DNA of 64,000 nucleotides from UBA11222 sp030652895. Its GTDB lineage: Bacteria > Pseudomonadota > Alphaproteobacteria > UBA11222. The translations under genes were made by a program, and so were the position numbers. The stretch spans positions 1-64,000 of the forward strand of contig JBBQCS010000003.1 in NCBI GenBank assembly GCA_038318895.1, written 5' to 3'. The notes beneath the pieces are model-generated. The model saw only the letters and a list, made by a program, of their open reading frames with translations. It had not been told where the DNA came from and did not search any database. Positions 1 to 8,372 of the stretch are shown here, piece by piece. The first letter of the stretch is position 1; the number at the start of each line of letters is the position of its first letter.

Positions 1-138
1 TTGCTGGCGACCGCCATTGTCGCGACCACTGGCAATATTTACAATGGGCTGTGGTACCCGGTAATTGTGGCGTCAATCACCTGCGTTATCGGCTTTTTGT
101 TCCTGCATGAGACAAAAAATGTCGATATCTCACGTTAA
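1..138 (+). CDS. MFS transporter, C-terminal end (partial)
   Basis: This is the last 45 codons of a gene that begins before the window. The visible tail holds one hydrophobic helix (WYPVIVASITCVIGFLFL) followed by HETKNVDI and a stop. An ETKxxDI-type ending just after the last helix is typical of the metabolite:H+ symporter branch of the major facilitator superfamily, so an inner-membrane proton-coupled symporter of small organic solutes is likely. The substrate cannot be told from this fragment. The next feature is a tRNA about 50 bases downstream. Confidence 0.6.
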   Translation: MLATAIVATTGNIYNGLWYPVIVASITCVIGFLFLHETKNVDISR

Positions 139-187
139 TGAAGATGCGCCCGCCCTTTATATAGGGTAATGATCTGCCGGACATGTA

Positions 188-264
<77 letters not shown>

Positions 265-287
265 TTCGTCGCCGGTCCGACCCGGAC

Positions 288-323
288 ACATAGGCAACGG
301 ATCGTACCTAAGACATAGGTGAC
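288..323 (+). repeat. Short direct repeat, possible IS-end remnant beside tRNA-Pro
   Basis: Two copies of ACATAGGYRAC lie at 288-298 and 313-323, 9 of 11 bases identical, with a period of 25 bases. They are 23 bases beyond the tRNA-Pro 3' end. From memory, the pattern GACACATAGG...ACATAGGTGACA resembles the outer ends of IS481-like elements in proteobacteria, but no transposase remnant is present. It may be a decayed insertion-sequence end or chance. The rest of the 265-438 gap holds nothing else apart from a perfect 11-bp palindrome TTAATCATTAA at 358-368. Confidence 0.3.
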
Positions 324-438
324 ACCCCCGGCCTTCCTTGCGCCTATCAACACTATCTTAATCATTAACGCATAGCGTGTGTTGACGCCCCGGGTACCCG
401 GAGCAGACAATTTTAATTATTCTCAGGCTAGCAGTAGT

Positions 439-1668
439 ATGCGTTACACAGCCAAAGCACCAGTTGCACCGGCAGACGCGCCGGCATCTGGTCAGCGCCA
501 CCTGGAAACGTTGCTGGCGCTAACCGGAAGTCCTGCTTTGGCACTGGGTTCCGTGGACGACATCGCAAAAGAAATATCCGCGAGATCATTGGCGGCGTTT
601 CAACTGGAGGCGGCTCAGGTCTGGCGCCAGGCAGGCGGATGGCAATGCCTGACGGATGCGCGCCGCAGCAAGACAGATACCGCCGTCTATCCGGAGCCTG
701 GTGAAATTTTGTCCCCCAATCTGGCTGTGCGGACCGCCGATTGCCCGGTAATCGGCGCAGACGAAACGCCGATCGTGATACTGCGTCTGATCAAACCAGT
801 TGATGGGCAATGGAGTAAAGAGGAAATAGGAATTGCAGACGGCTATACAAACGTTCTGACGAATGCGGTTGGCATGGCGCTATTACGCGGCAAAATCGAA
901 AACCTGGTGAACGCAAAAATATCCGCTGAGGAAGCCAACCGGTCAAAAACGGAATTCATGGCGAATATGAGCCACGAACTGCGTACACCGCTCAACGCTA
1001 TTATCGGCTTTTCGGAAATTCTGGCGCAGGAGTATTTCGGCGTCCACAGAGACCCGCGTTACAAAGATTATGCGCAGGATATCTTGCATAGCGGCCAACA
1101 TCTTCTATCACTTATCAATGATATTCTTGATTTGTCACGCATTGAAAGTGGAAAGCAGCACCTGCAGGAAGAAGCCGTAAATCTGGACGAATTATTACAG
1201 TCTGCAATGCGGCTGGTAAGGGGGCGAGCAAACGATAGAGCGCAACGGGTACATATCAAGGGCGATAGCGGTATTACCCTCTTTGCTGACACCCGGGCGA
1301 TCAAACAGATAGTTGTTAATCTGTTATCCAATGCCATTAAATATTCGTCCAACAATGAAAACATCGAAATACTGGTTACTTTGGGCTCCAACTTAAGCGT
1401 TACTGTGCGCGATACCGGCAGAGGAATAACGGCGCACCGTCTGGCGGAACTTTTTCAACCTTTCAACCGTGGCCAAGAAGACGCGGCGCAAACCACGGAA
1501 GGCGCAGGTCTCGGCCTAGTGATAGCCCGTAAATTGGCGCGGCTACATGGCGGCGATCTGATTTTGCAAAGTGAAGTAGGCGTCGGCACCGCTGCTATTC
1601 TTACACTGCCCCACGAACGCTTGATAGGCGACGCGCTTGGCATTTTGCCATGGGACATTCGCGCGTGA
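439..1668 (+). CDS. Soluble sensor histidine kinase (PleC/DivJ-like core)
   Basis: This is a 409-residue sensor kinase without an obvious membrane segment, so probably cytoplasmic. The first ~150 residues resemble a GAF-type sensor fold (inference). A HisKA domain follows with H-box MSHELRTPLNAIIGFSEIL and phospho-acceptor His179. The HATPase domain shows the N-box (VVNLLSNAIKYS), DTGRGI and GAGLGLVIARKLA. The H-box and the following FG-containing insert resemble PleC/DivJ kinases that act on DivK/PleD. A GTG at 379 would add 20 non-conserved residues and lacks a ribosome site. I prefer the ATG at 439, though its Shine-Dalgarno is also weak. Its stop overlaps the start region of the pentapeptide-repeat gene, so the two are probably translationally coupled. 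Confidence 0.85.
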   Translation: MRYTAKAPVAPADAPASGQRHLETLLALTGSPALALGSVDDIAKEISARSLAAFQLEAAQVWRQAGGWQCLTDARRSKTDTAVYPEPGEILSPNLAVRTADCPVIGADETPIVILRLIKPVDGQWSKEEIGIADGYTNVLTNAVGMALLRGKIENLVNAKISAEEANRSKTEFMANMSHELRTPLNAIIGFSEILAQEYFGVHRDPRYKDYAQDILHSGQHLLSLINDILDLSRIESGKQHLQEEAVNLDELLQSAMRLVRGRANDRAQRVHIKGDSGITLFADTRAIKQIVVNLLSNAIKYSSNNENIEILVTLGSNLSVTVRDTGRGITAHRLAELFQPFNRGQEDAAQTTEGAGLGLVIARKLARLHGGDLILQSEVGVGTAAILTLPHERLIGDALGILPWDIRA

Positions 1669-2999
1669 ACCATCACCCTGCACCCAATAAACTTATCAGC
1701 ATTAATCAGAGAACTCTGGATAGTGTCGCCTCTAGCAACGCGGAATATGTAGCGCAAAATGGCCGTGGCGGAAAACGGGCCAATCTGGCATTCCATGACC
1801 TTTCCAGTATGGATTTGGGTGGGCGCGATTTATCCTATGCCGATCTTTCCGGAGCCAATCTCTCTGACGCCGCATTGCCTGGGGCAAAACTTGCCTGTGC
1901 TAATTTATCATCCGCCATATTACGGTTGGCGCATCTGGAGGGGGCGGATTTAAGTCAGGCCGATATGCGTGGCTGTTCACTACACGGAGCAAAATTGACG
2001 CACACAAATCTGCGTGGCGCCAACCTGGGTGAAGGACCCCGTTTAAGGGTTTCAGAAAACGGCGAAATTACCTTTGATCCGGCATCTATTGAACCCGCAG
2101 AGCTGATTGCCGCAAATTTTATCCAGGCCGATATGTCGGGAGCCATACTTACGCATGGGCTTGTGATGCAGGCCGACTTGAGTGACGTGCTATTGCGCAA
2201 CGCAATGCTTGCCGGTGCAAATTTTCGTGGGGCATTACTGGACGGCGCCAATCTTGAAAATGCAGATCTGGCTGGCGCAAATCTGTCCGATACGTCTATG
2301 CAGGGCGCGCTATTGGAGGGAGCCAAGCTATATAATACATTGTTGCAGGATGCCGATATGCTTGGCGCCATAATTGATCGTAAGGCTGTTCGGGCAAATT
2401 CCGGCGTGAGGAACCTGAACGAACGCAAAAAGCCAAACGCGAAACTTTTGTCTGCCCTGCTTGCTGAGCATGAAAGCTGGATCTCCTCATATGGCCAAAA
2501 AGGCGCGCGGCTGGAACTACTTAACGCGGATCTGGTTGACATCGACCTGACCGGGCGAGACCTGTCAGGCGCAAGGCTTATAAATTGTGATTTATCAAGA
2601 GCCACGCTTGTACGCTGCAAATTACGCCTGGTGGATATGTCATTCTCGAATCTCCAGGAGGCCATTGTTTCCGAAGCTGATATGCGCGCCATAATTCTGA
2701 AGCGGGCATTCTGCCGCAAGGCCAATTTTTCCGGAGCAACCTTTGCGTCAGTTAAAACCGGTAGTAATCCGGAAAAAAGTATCGCCACCAGCTTGCAAAA
2801 AAGCCAATTCCCGCACGCGGATTTTAGAACCTGTAACTTTACTGGGGCGGATATGACCGGCTGCAACTTTGAAGGCGCCAACATGGCCAACGTAATACTC
2901 GAGGGCGCCAATCTCAAACACGCGGTGGTCTCCGCTGATACATTGGGTCAGATCGAGACCGCCGGCGGTAATCTTGACGGAATTCGTCTTCAGACCTGA
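1650..2999 (+). CDS. Pentapeptide-repeat protein upstream of parE
   Basis: This is a 449-residue protein made almost wholly of A(D/N)LXX pentapeptide repeats in two blocks, about residues 50-240 and 290-440. A non-repeat linker containing a HESWISSYGQKGARLELL segment separates them. Such repeats fold as a right-handed quadrilateral beta-helix; in Qnr and MfpA this fold mimics DNA and binds type II topoisomerases. No signal peptide or membrane helix is seen. The ATG at 1650 lies 19 bases inside the upstream kinase gene. An alternative GTG at 1665 overlaps the kinase stop as GTGA and has GGGA 9 bases upstream. Only 49 bases separate its stop from parE. A topoisomerase-related role is inferred from context. 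Confidence 0.85.
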   Translation: MGHSRVNHHPAPNKLISINQRTLDSVASSNAEYVAQNGRGGKRANLAFHDLSSMDLGGRDLSYADLSGANLSDAALPGAKLACANLSSAILRLAHLEGADLSQADMRGCSLHGAKLTHTNLRGANLGEGPRLRVSENGEITFDPASIEPAELIAANFIQADMSGAILTHGLVMQADLSDVLLRNAMLAGANFRGALLDGANLENADLAGANLSDTSMQGALLEGAKLYNTLLQDADMLGAIIDRKAVRANSGVRNLNERKKPNAKLLSALLAEHESWISSYGQKGARLELLNADLVDIDLTGRDLSGARLINCDLSRATLVRCKLRLVDMSFSNLQEAIVSEADMRAIILKRAFCRKANFSGATFASVKTGSNPEKSIATSLQKSQFPHADFRTCNFTGADMTGCNFEGANMANVILEGANLKHAVVSADTLGQIETAGGNLDGIRLQT

Positions 3000-3048
3000 T
3001 AAACAGGGACTGTAGCGCGATTCGGCGCTAGATAATCCTTGGACTCAC

Positions 3049-5019
3049 ATGGCCGATCTATTCAAGAAAACCGCCACCGGCACTGATCAGAGCTACACCG
3101 CACAAGATATCGAAGTGCTGGAAGGCCTGGAGCCAGTACGCCGCCGCCCGGGTATGTATATTGGCGGCACCGATGAGCATGCGCTGCATCACCTGGCCGC
3201 AGAAATTCTCGATAACGCTATGGACGAGGCCGTTGCCGGACATGCAACGCGTATTGAAATGACTCTGCAGCCGGATGGCAGCCTGACAGTCCATGATAAT
3301 GGCCGCGGCATACCAATTGATCCGCACCCAAAGTTCAAGTCCAAATCGGCACTGGAAGTCATTCTCACTACGCTGCATTCCGGCGGCAAGTTCGGTGGCA
3401 AAGCCTATGCCACGTCGGGTGGCCTGCATGGGGTGGGTCTATCCGTGGTGAACGCGCTGTCAGAACGCCTTACGGTCGAAGTTGCCCGCGATAAACTGCA
3501 TTATATTCAGGACTATGTCCGCGGCGCTCCCACAGGAAAGCTGCGCCAGACCGGCGCCGCAAATAACCGGCGCGGCACGACCATTAATTTTTTGCCTGAC
3601 GGGCAAATTTTTGGTGCGCAGGCGCATTTCAAACCGGCGCGTCTGTATAAGATGGCGCGTGCAAAAGCCTATCTTTTCGCAGGGGTTGAAATCCGCTGGA
3701 AGTGTGCACCTGAATTGCTGAAAGGCGCAGGCGACACGCCTGAAAGCGAAGTGCTGCATTTTTCCGGCGGGCTGTCTGACTATCTTGCCGATTCAATCAG
3801 CGGTTATGCTTTGATCACCCCAACCAGCTTCACCGGTAGCGAGAAACTGCCCAAGGATCGCGGCAAGGTGGAATGGGCCATTGCCTGGTACGGTGACGGC
3901 GACCCGATCATGGAATCCTATTGCAATACGATTCCGACCCCCGCCGGCGGCACACATGAGGCCGGATTAAAGACGGCGCTATATCGTGCACTACGCGGCT
4001 ATGGCGAACTGACCGGAAACAAGAAAGCCGCCCTGCTTACCGCCGAAGACGTAACTGGAACGGCCGGTGTCATCTTGTCTTTGTTTATCCGTGATCCGGA
4101 ATTTCAGGGTCAGACAAAGGAGAAGCTGTCCTCGGCGGATGCGGCGCGGTTGGTCGAGAATGCGGTGCGCGATCATTTTGACCATTGGCTGTCGGGTGCG
4201 CCCAGCGCCGCTAACAAGCTTCTGGATTGGTGCATCGAGCGTGCCGAGGAACGGCTGCGCCGCCGCCAGGAGCGTGAGACCAGCCGCAAGACTGCGACAC
4301 GCAAATTGCGCCTGCCCGGAAAACTTTCGGACTGTTCCAGCGACCGCATCGAGGAAACGGAAATCTTTCTGGTGGAAGGCGATAGCGCGGGTGGTTCGGC
4401 CAAGCAGGCGCGTGACCGCCGCACGCAGGCGATCTTACCGCTGCGTGGAAAAATTCTGAATGTCGCCAGTGCTTCTATCGACAAACTATCCGGAAATCAG
4501 GAAATCGCAGATATTTCACTGGCCCTGGGCTGCGGGACCGGGAACAAATACCGTGACAGCGAATTGCGCTATGGCAAGGTCATCATCATGACCGACGCCG
4601 ATGTCGATGGCGCGCACATAGCTTCGCTGCTGATCACATTTTTCTACCGGCAGATGCCCGATCTTATCAAAAACGGGCGTTTATATCTCGCCATGCCGCC
4701 ACTCTATCGCCTTACCCAGGGCGCCAAAAACGCCTATGCGCGCGATGACGCCCACAAGGATGAATTACTGGCCACGCAGTTCAGTGGCCGCGGCAAGGTG
4801 GATATTGGCCGCTTCAAGGGGCTGGGCGAAATGATGCCAGCCCAATTGCGCGAAACCACCATGGCCCCCAAAAAGCGAAACCTGCTTCGCGTCGTTTTGA
4901 ACCAGACGGGCGAGTTGGAAACCGCCGCGCTGGTTGAGCAGTTAATGGGCCGCCGAGCCGAATTTCGCTTTGCGTTCATCCAGGAGCGGGCGGCGTTTGC
5001 AACGGGCCTTGATATTTAA
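3049..5019 (+). CDS. parE: DNA topoisomerase IV subunit B (ParE)
   Basis: This is a full-length 656-residue ATPase subunit of topoisomerase IV, which with ParC decatenates replicated chromosomes. The N-terminal GHKL ATPase domain shows RRRPGMYIGG, the Asn-containing LDNAMDEAVAG motif and HGVGLSVVNALS. The TOPRIM region shows EIFLVEGDSAGGSAKQARDR and IIMTDADVDGAHI, and the C-terminal GLGEMMPAQLRETTM motif completes the family pattern. The length and the SGGLHGVG signature fit ParE better than GyrB, which is about 800 residues. A small TAGCGC/GCGCTA inverted repeat at 3013-3030 sits in the 49-base gap upstream. The gene is preceded by the pentapeptide-repeat gene and followed by a DUF4242 gene. 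Confidence 0.95.
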   Translation: MADLFKKTATGTDQSYTAQDIEVLEGLEPVRRRPGMYIGGTDEHALHHLAAEILDNAMDEAVAGHATRIEMTLQPDGSLTVHDNGRGIPIDPHPKFKSKSALEVILTTLHSGGKFGGKAYATSGGLHGVGLSVVNALSERLTVEVARDKLHYIQDYVRGAPTGKLRQTGAANNRRGTTINFLPDGQIFGAQAHFKPARLYKMARAKAYLFAGVEIRWKCAPELLKGAGDTPESEVLHFSGGLSDYLADSISGYALITPTSFTGSEKLPKDRGKVEWAIAWYGDGDPIMESYCNTIPTPAGGTHEAGLKTALYRALRGYGELTGNKKAALLTAEDVTGTAGVILSLFIRDPEFQGQTKEKLSSADAARLVENAVRDHFDHWLSGAPSAANKLLDWCIERAEERLRRRQERETSRKTATRKLRLPGKLSDCSSDRIEETEIFLVEGDSAGGSAKQARDRRTQAILPLRGKILNVASASIDKLSGNQEIADISLALGCGTGNKYRDSELRYGKVIIMTDADVDGAHIASLLITFFYRQMPDLIKNGRLYLAMPPLYRLTQGAKNAYARDDAHKDELLATQFSGRGKVDIGRFKGLGEMMPAQLRETTMAPKKRNLLRVVLNQTGELETAALVEQLMGRRAEFRFAFIQERAAFATGLDI

Positions 5020-5082
5020 GTTTCTTAAGCAGCATATTTCCGGCTAATCTGCCTGCCGGATAACAATCGGTGGGAGAGTCCC

Positions 5083-5358
5083 GTGCGTAAATTTATCATT
5101 GAACGTGATTTGCCCGCGATAGGAAGCGCAGAGCGTGAGGCGCTGCGAGAAGCGGCGAAAACCTCGAACACGGCACTGGCAGAACTGGGGACGGACATTC
5201 AGTGGCTGGAATCCTATGTCGCAGCCGATAAAACTTTTTGTGTCTATCTGGCGAAAGACGAAGCCCTCATCCACGAGCACGCAAACAAAAGCGGCTTTCC
5301 GGCCAGCAAAATTACTGAGATCAGGCGCATGATCGACCCGACAACGGCAAACAGCTAA
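5083..5358 (+). CDS. DUF4242 family small protein
   Basis: This is a 91-residue protein matching the DUF4242 pattern: KFIIERDLP at the start, LGTDIQWLESYV in the middle, then DKTFCVYLAKDE, IHEHANKSGFPA and a closing MIDPTT. Members of this family, including the SCO4226 type, are small ferredoxin-like folds, some reported to bind nickel; the cellular role is unknown. The GTG start at 5083 follows a GGGAGAG ribosome site with good spacing. It lies 63 bases after parE and 4 bases before a lipoprotein gene, so it could be cotranscribed with both. Confidence 0.8.
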   Translation: MRKFIIERDLPAIGSAEREALREAAKTSNTALAELGTDIQWLESYVAADKTFCVYLAKDEALIHEHANKSGFPASKITEIRRMIDPTTANS

Positions 5359-5362
5359 CTTT

Positions 5363-5998
5363 ATGACGAAAAACCTCTTTGGGCTCAATGTGCTGACAAT
5401 ATTTGCGGGCGCAGGGATTCTTCTTGTGAGCGCCTGCGCACAGCAGAACGTCATTACCCATGTTAATCAGCGCCCTATATTTCACCCGTCGCTGATCAGT
5501 TATGCGGCGCGTGATGGCGCCGTGCCGCTTGAAATCCATGGCGCCCCACCCACCGGCATGACGGCTGCGGAGCTTGCGAAAGCTGTGCATTTGCCGGGCC
5601 GGGCGGAGGGGGTGCGCCTGATCACTGCGCCGGGTTCAGATCGCGCAGCGTCGGCTTCCCACAATACGGCCGCGGCTATATTGGATGACAGATTTAAAAC
5701 CATGCTGGGAAGCGAAGGACGCGATTTCCGCATTGTTCTTGTGTCTTATCCGCATTTTCAAACCCTGCCTGAACAAGCCTGCAGAGAGGCGAGCGAAATC
5801 CCTTCAGAAGCCGGCGGGGACGTTCGGTTCATGGCGGTGTTTTGCATCGGCAGGCATGAGGCCGCCAGCGGCCAGGTCCGTATTCCCGCGCCGCATACAA
5901 GCAGCAAGGGAATTACCGACGCGATAAATTTGCTGCTTATCGATATGTCGCATCCGCAGCCAGATGGCGGCATGGAGTCCGGTAGCCGGCGGCATTAA
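5363..5998 (+). CDS. Hypothetical lipoprotein
   Basis: This is a 211-residue protein with a hydrophobic leader ending in a lipobox (LLVSAC, Cys25), so it is predicted to be exported and lipidated. I do not recognise the mature domain. It contains two further Cys residues (EQACREA and AVFCIGR), a spacing that could allow a disulfide. It starts 4 bases after the DUF4242 stop. Its TAA overlaps by three bases the stop codon of the convergent SDR gene on the other strand, so there is no room for a terminator between them. Confidence 0.7.
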   Translation: MTKNLFGLNVLTIFAGAGILLVSACAQQNVITHVNQRPIFHPSLISYAARDGAVPLEIHGAPPTGMTAAELAKAVHLPGRAEGVRLITAPGSDRAASASHNTAAAILDDRFKTMLGSEGRDFRIVLVSYPHFQTLPEQACREASEIPSEAGGDVRFMAVFCIGRHEAASGQVRIPAPHTSSKGITDAINLLLIDMSHPQPDGGMESGSRRH

Positions 5999-6765
5999 AC
6001 CAGGGTCATGCCGCCATCGGCAACGATCAGCGCTCCGGTGATAAAACTCGACAAAGGGCTTGCCAGAAATATGGAAATGCCCTGAAAATCGTCGGGAATG
6101 CCATAACGGCGCACCGGCGATCGCTTGATCGCATAATCAATCACCCGCGATTGCACATTGGGACCTTCGCACGGCATCATCTCGCTGTCCACCAGCCCTG
6201 GAAGTACGCAATTAACCTGAATATTGTCGGGGCCCCATGCGACAGCGAGGCTCTGGGTCATATGATCCATGCCGCCCTTGGATGCTGCATAGGCTATCAA
6301 TTTTGGGTGCCCCATTTGTTTGGTAATCGCCGAGCCTATATTGACGATCTTGCCTCCACCTACTTTCAGCATTTCGGGATAGACCGCCTGACAGCACAAG
6401 AATACCGAGGTAAGGTCGATGGCAATAAAATTATTCCATTCTTCCAGCGGCATCTTTGCGGCGCTGTGTCCGTAACTGATAGCGGCATTGTTAAACAGAA
6501 TGTCCACACGCCCAAGTCCGGCAACCGTTTCCTTCACCATGCGCTTGACTTCGTCTTCCTTTGAGACATCCGCATTCACCCGTAAAATCGCGGGGCAGAT
6601 GCCTTTCAGATTTTCATAAGCCGCGTCCAGCTTGTCCTGGTTGCGGCCAACAATCGCTACTGCGGCGCCAGCATTCGCCATTCCGCGCGCGATGCCAAGC
6701 CCCAATCCGCCATTGCCGCCGGTGATAATCGCCACTTTTCCGGTAAGATCGAAACCGTCCAACAT
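5995..6765 (-). CDS. SDR family NAD(P)-dependent dehydrogenase, copy 1
   Basis: This is a 256-residue classical short-chain dehydrogenase/reductase. It has the glycine-rich cofactor motif (TGGNGGLGLGIARG), the NNAA motif and the catalytic Ser / Tyr-X3-Lys (YAASKGG). It is a close paralogue of the next upstream gene, with the same length and the same MLDxFxLxGKVAIxTGG start. The ATG at 6765 follows an AAGGGGAAG ribosome site. Gene order (copy 2, then copy 1, about 50 bases apart) suggests one transcript. The substrate is unknown; the neighbouring efflux and acyl-CoA genes make an alcohol or 3-hydroxyacyl substrate plausible, but this is not shown by the sequence. Confidence 0.9.
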   Translation of the reverse strand: MLDGFDLTGKVAIITGGNGGLGLGIARGMANAGAAVAIVGRNQDKLDAAYENLKGICPAILRVNADVSKEDEVKRMVKETVAGLGRVDILFNNAAISYGHSAAKMPLEEWNNFIAIDLTSVFLCCQAVYPEMLKVGGGKIVNIGSAITKQMGHPKLIAYAASKGGMDHMTQSLAVAWGPDNIQVNCVLPGLVDSEMMPCEGPNVQSRVIDYAIKRSPVRRYGIPDDFQGISIFLASPLSSFITGALIVADGGMTLV

Positions 6766-6817
6766 GTGCTTCCCCTTCGTTATTCAAAGGTTTATTGATC
6801 CACACTGTAAAGCCCGT

Positions 6818-7594
6818 CTAAACCCCCGCCAATGACAGTCCACCATCTGCAACAATTAGTGCGCCAGTAATAAAGCTGGACGCCGGGCTGGCCAGCAAGA
6901 CCGAGATGCCCTGAAAATCGTCGGGTATGCCGTAACGGCGCACTGGCGATTTCTGCACTACATGGTCGATGATCTTGGACTGTTTGTTCGGCCCTTCGCA
7001 GGGCATCATCTCGCTGTCCACCAGCCCGGGTATCACGCAGTTCACCTGTATGTTCTCCGGTCCCCAGGCAACCGCAAGACTTTGGGTCATATGGTCCATG
7101 CCCCCCTTTGCGGCGGCATAGGCAATCAGTTTTGCATGGCCCATCTGCTGGGTAATGATGGAGCCGATATTGATGATTTTACCGCCCCCCACTTTTATGA
7201 ATTCCGGATAGCAGGCCTGGCTGCATAGAAATACGGAAGTCAGATTGATACTGATGAACATGTTCCACTCGTCCAGCGTCATCTTGTCGGCGGCGCGGCC
7301 ATAGCTGACCGCGGCGTTGTTAAACAGGATGTCCACCCTGCCCAACGCATCCACGGTTTCCTTCACCATGCGTTTGACGTCATCTTCCTTGGACACGTCC
7401 GCCTGCACCCGTAAAATCTTCGGACCGATGTCCTTCAGATTTTCATAAGCACTATCAAGCTTTTCCTGGTTACGGCCGACAATCGCCACATCGGCGCCAG
7501 CATTGGCCAGTCCACGCGCGATGCCGAGGCCCAAACCGCCATTACCTCCTGTGACAATGGCCACTTTGCCTTTCAGACTGAAAATATCCAGCAT
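6818..7594 (-). CDS. SDR family NAD(P)-dependent dehydrogenase, copy 2
   Basis: This is a 258-residue classical SDR with the same cofactor motif (TGGNGGLGLGIARGLANAG), NNAAVSYG, catalytic YAAAKGG and a C-terminal FITGALIVADGG as copy 1. By eye the two proteins agree at most positions along their whole length, which indicates a tandem duplication. I place the start at ATG 7594, because the GGGGAG ribosome site is 5 bases upstream of it; a GTG at 7600 would abut that site. It is divergent from tetR across a 184-base gap. Confidence 0.9.
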   Translation of the reverse strand: MLDIFSLKGKVAIVTGGNGGLGLGIARGLANAGADVAIVGRNQEKLDSAYENLKDIGPKILRVQADVSKEDDVKRMVKETVDALGRVDILFNNAAVSYGRAADKMTLDEWNMFISINLTSVFLCSQACYPEFIKVGGGKIINIGSIITQQMGHAKLIAYAAAKGGMDHMTQSLAVAWGPENIQVNCVIPGLVDSEMMPCEGPNKQSKIIDHVVQKSPVRRYGIPDDFQGISVLLASPASSFITGALIVADGGLSLAGV

Positions 7595-7750
7595 ACTCAC
7601 TCCCCTGCCAATGTGAATTTATTATTGTTTTAGATGTTACTTCCCTCGGTTGCCTATGGGAAGCAGCGATTCAACAACAAGCGCATGCCCCGGATGTTTA
7701 TAGAACATTTGTATTTTTATGGAATTGACGTGGACACATTTTAATCTTAT

Positions 7751-7766
7751 CTGAACGAACGTTTAG
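7751..7766. promoter_or_regulatory. Likely TetR-family operator
   Basis: The 16-bp near-palindrome CTGAACGAACGTTTAG has 7-base arms separated by 2 bases, matching at 6 of 7 positions. It lies 12 bases upstream of the tetR ATG and in the divergent region with the SDR genes. AACGnnCGTT-type palindromes are common TetR-family operators, and autoregulation of efflux operons by such sites is the rule. Binding is inferred. Confidence 0.5.
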
Positions 7767-7778
7767 TTAGGGTTAGAC

Positions 7779-8372
7779 ATGACGCAACCGCAAAGTGATA
7801 CCAGAACACGGATACTGGAGCTAACAGCCGGGCTATTTGCCCAGCTTGGTTTTGCAGCCGTGTCAATGCGCAACATCGCAAACGCCGCTGGTCTGACTCC
7901 GGCGGCGCTCTATCACCATTTCAGCGATAAAGTTGCGCTGTACGACGCAACCCTGGAGCATGTTTATCGCAGCCGGACCGAGGCGCTCCGTTCGGTCCTC
8001 GACACAAACGGGCAATTCAGCGCCGATACATTGCATGAGTTTGTGCTGGCTTTTACGAAGATCGTCGCAAAGGACAAGGTATTTTCAAGATTGCTGCATC
8101 GCGAATTGCTTGATGGCAGCGCCAAACGGATGGAACGGCTAAGCGCACAGGTCTTTCATGATACCTTCACCCGTTTTGAAGCGCTTCTCAAAGCGTTGGC
8201 GCCCGGGCGCGATCCGCATCTTACAGCCAACGCCATGATCGCAGTCATTCTAGGACATTATGGATTTGCGCCGATCCGCCGGTCACTACCCGGATATATG
8301 AAGGCGCATGACAGGCCGGATGTTCTCGCGAACCAGCTTGTTCAACTTGTACTCACTGGCCCGAAGCAATGA
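7779..8372 (+). CDS. TetR/AcrR family transcriptional regulator
   Basis: This is a 197-residue one-component repressor. The N-terminal helix-turn-helix (about residues 10-50) contains LFAQLGFAAVSMRNIA and LTPAALYHHFSDK, the hallmark YHHF recognition segment of TetR proteins. The C-terminal helical ligand domain is poorly conserved, as usual. The ATG at 7779 follows AGGG by 6 bases. Its stop overlaps the ATG of the membrane-fusion protein gene by 4 bases, so regulator and pump form one operon. It probably represses itself and the efflux genes, and perhaps the divergent SDR pair, through the palindrome just upstream. Confidence 0.92.
   Translation: MTQPQSDTRTRILELTAGLFAQLGFAAVSMRNIANAAGLTPAALYHHFSDKVALYDATLEHVYRSRTEALRSVLDTNGQFSADTLHEFVLAFTKIVAKDKVFSRLLHRELLDGSAKRMERLSAQVFHDTFTRFEALLKALAPGRDPHLTANAMIAVILGHYGFAPIRRSLPGYMKAHDRPDVLANQLVQLVLTGPKQ

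Noticed and set aside
1955..2917. 320-codon minus-strand frame opposite the pentapeptide-repeat gene
   Set aside because: It arises from the periodic repeat codons on the plus strand; no ribosome site and no recognisable domain.
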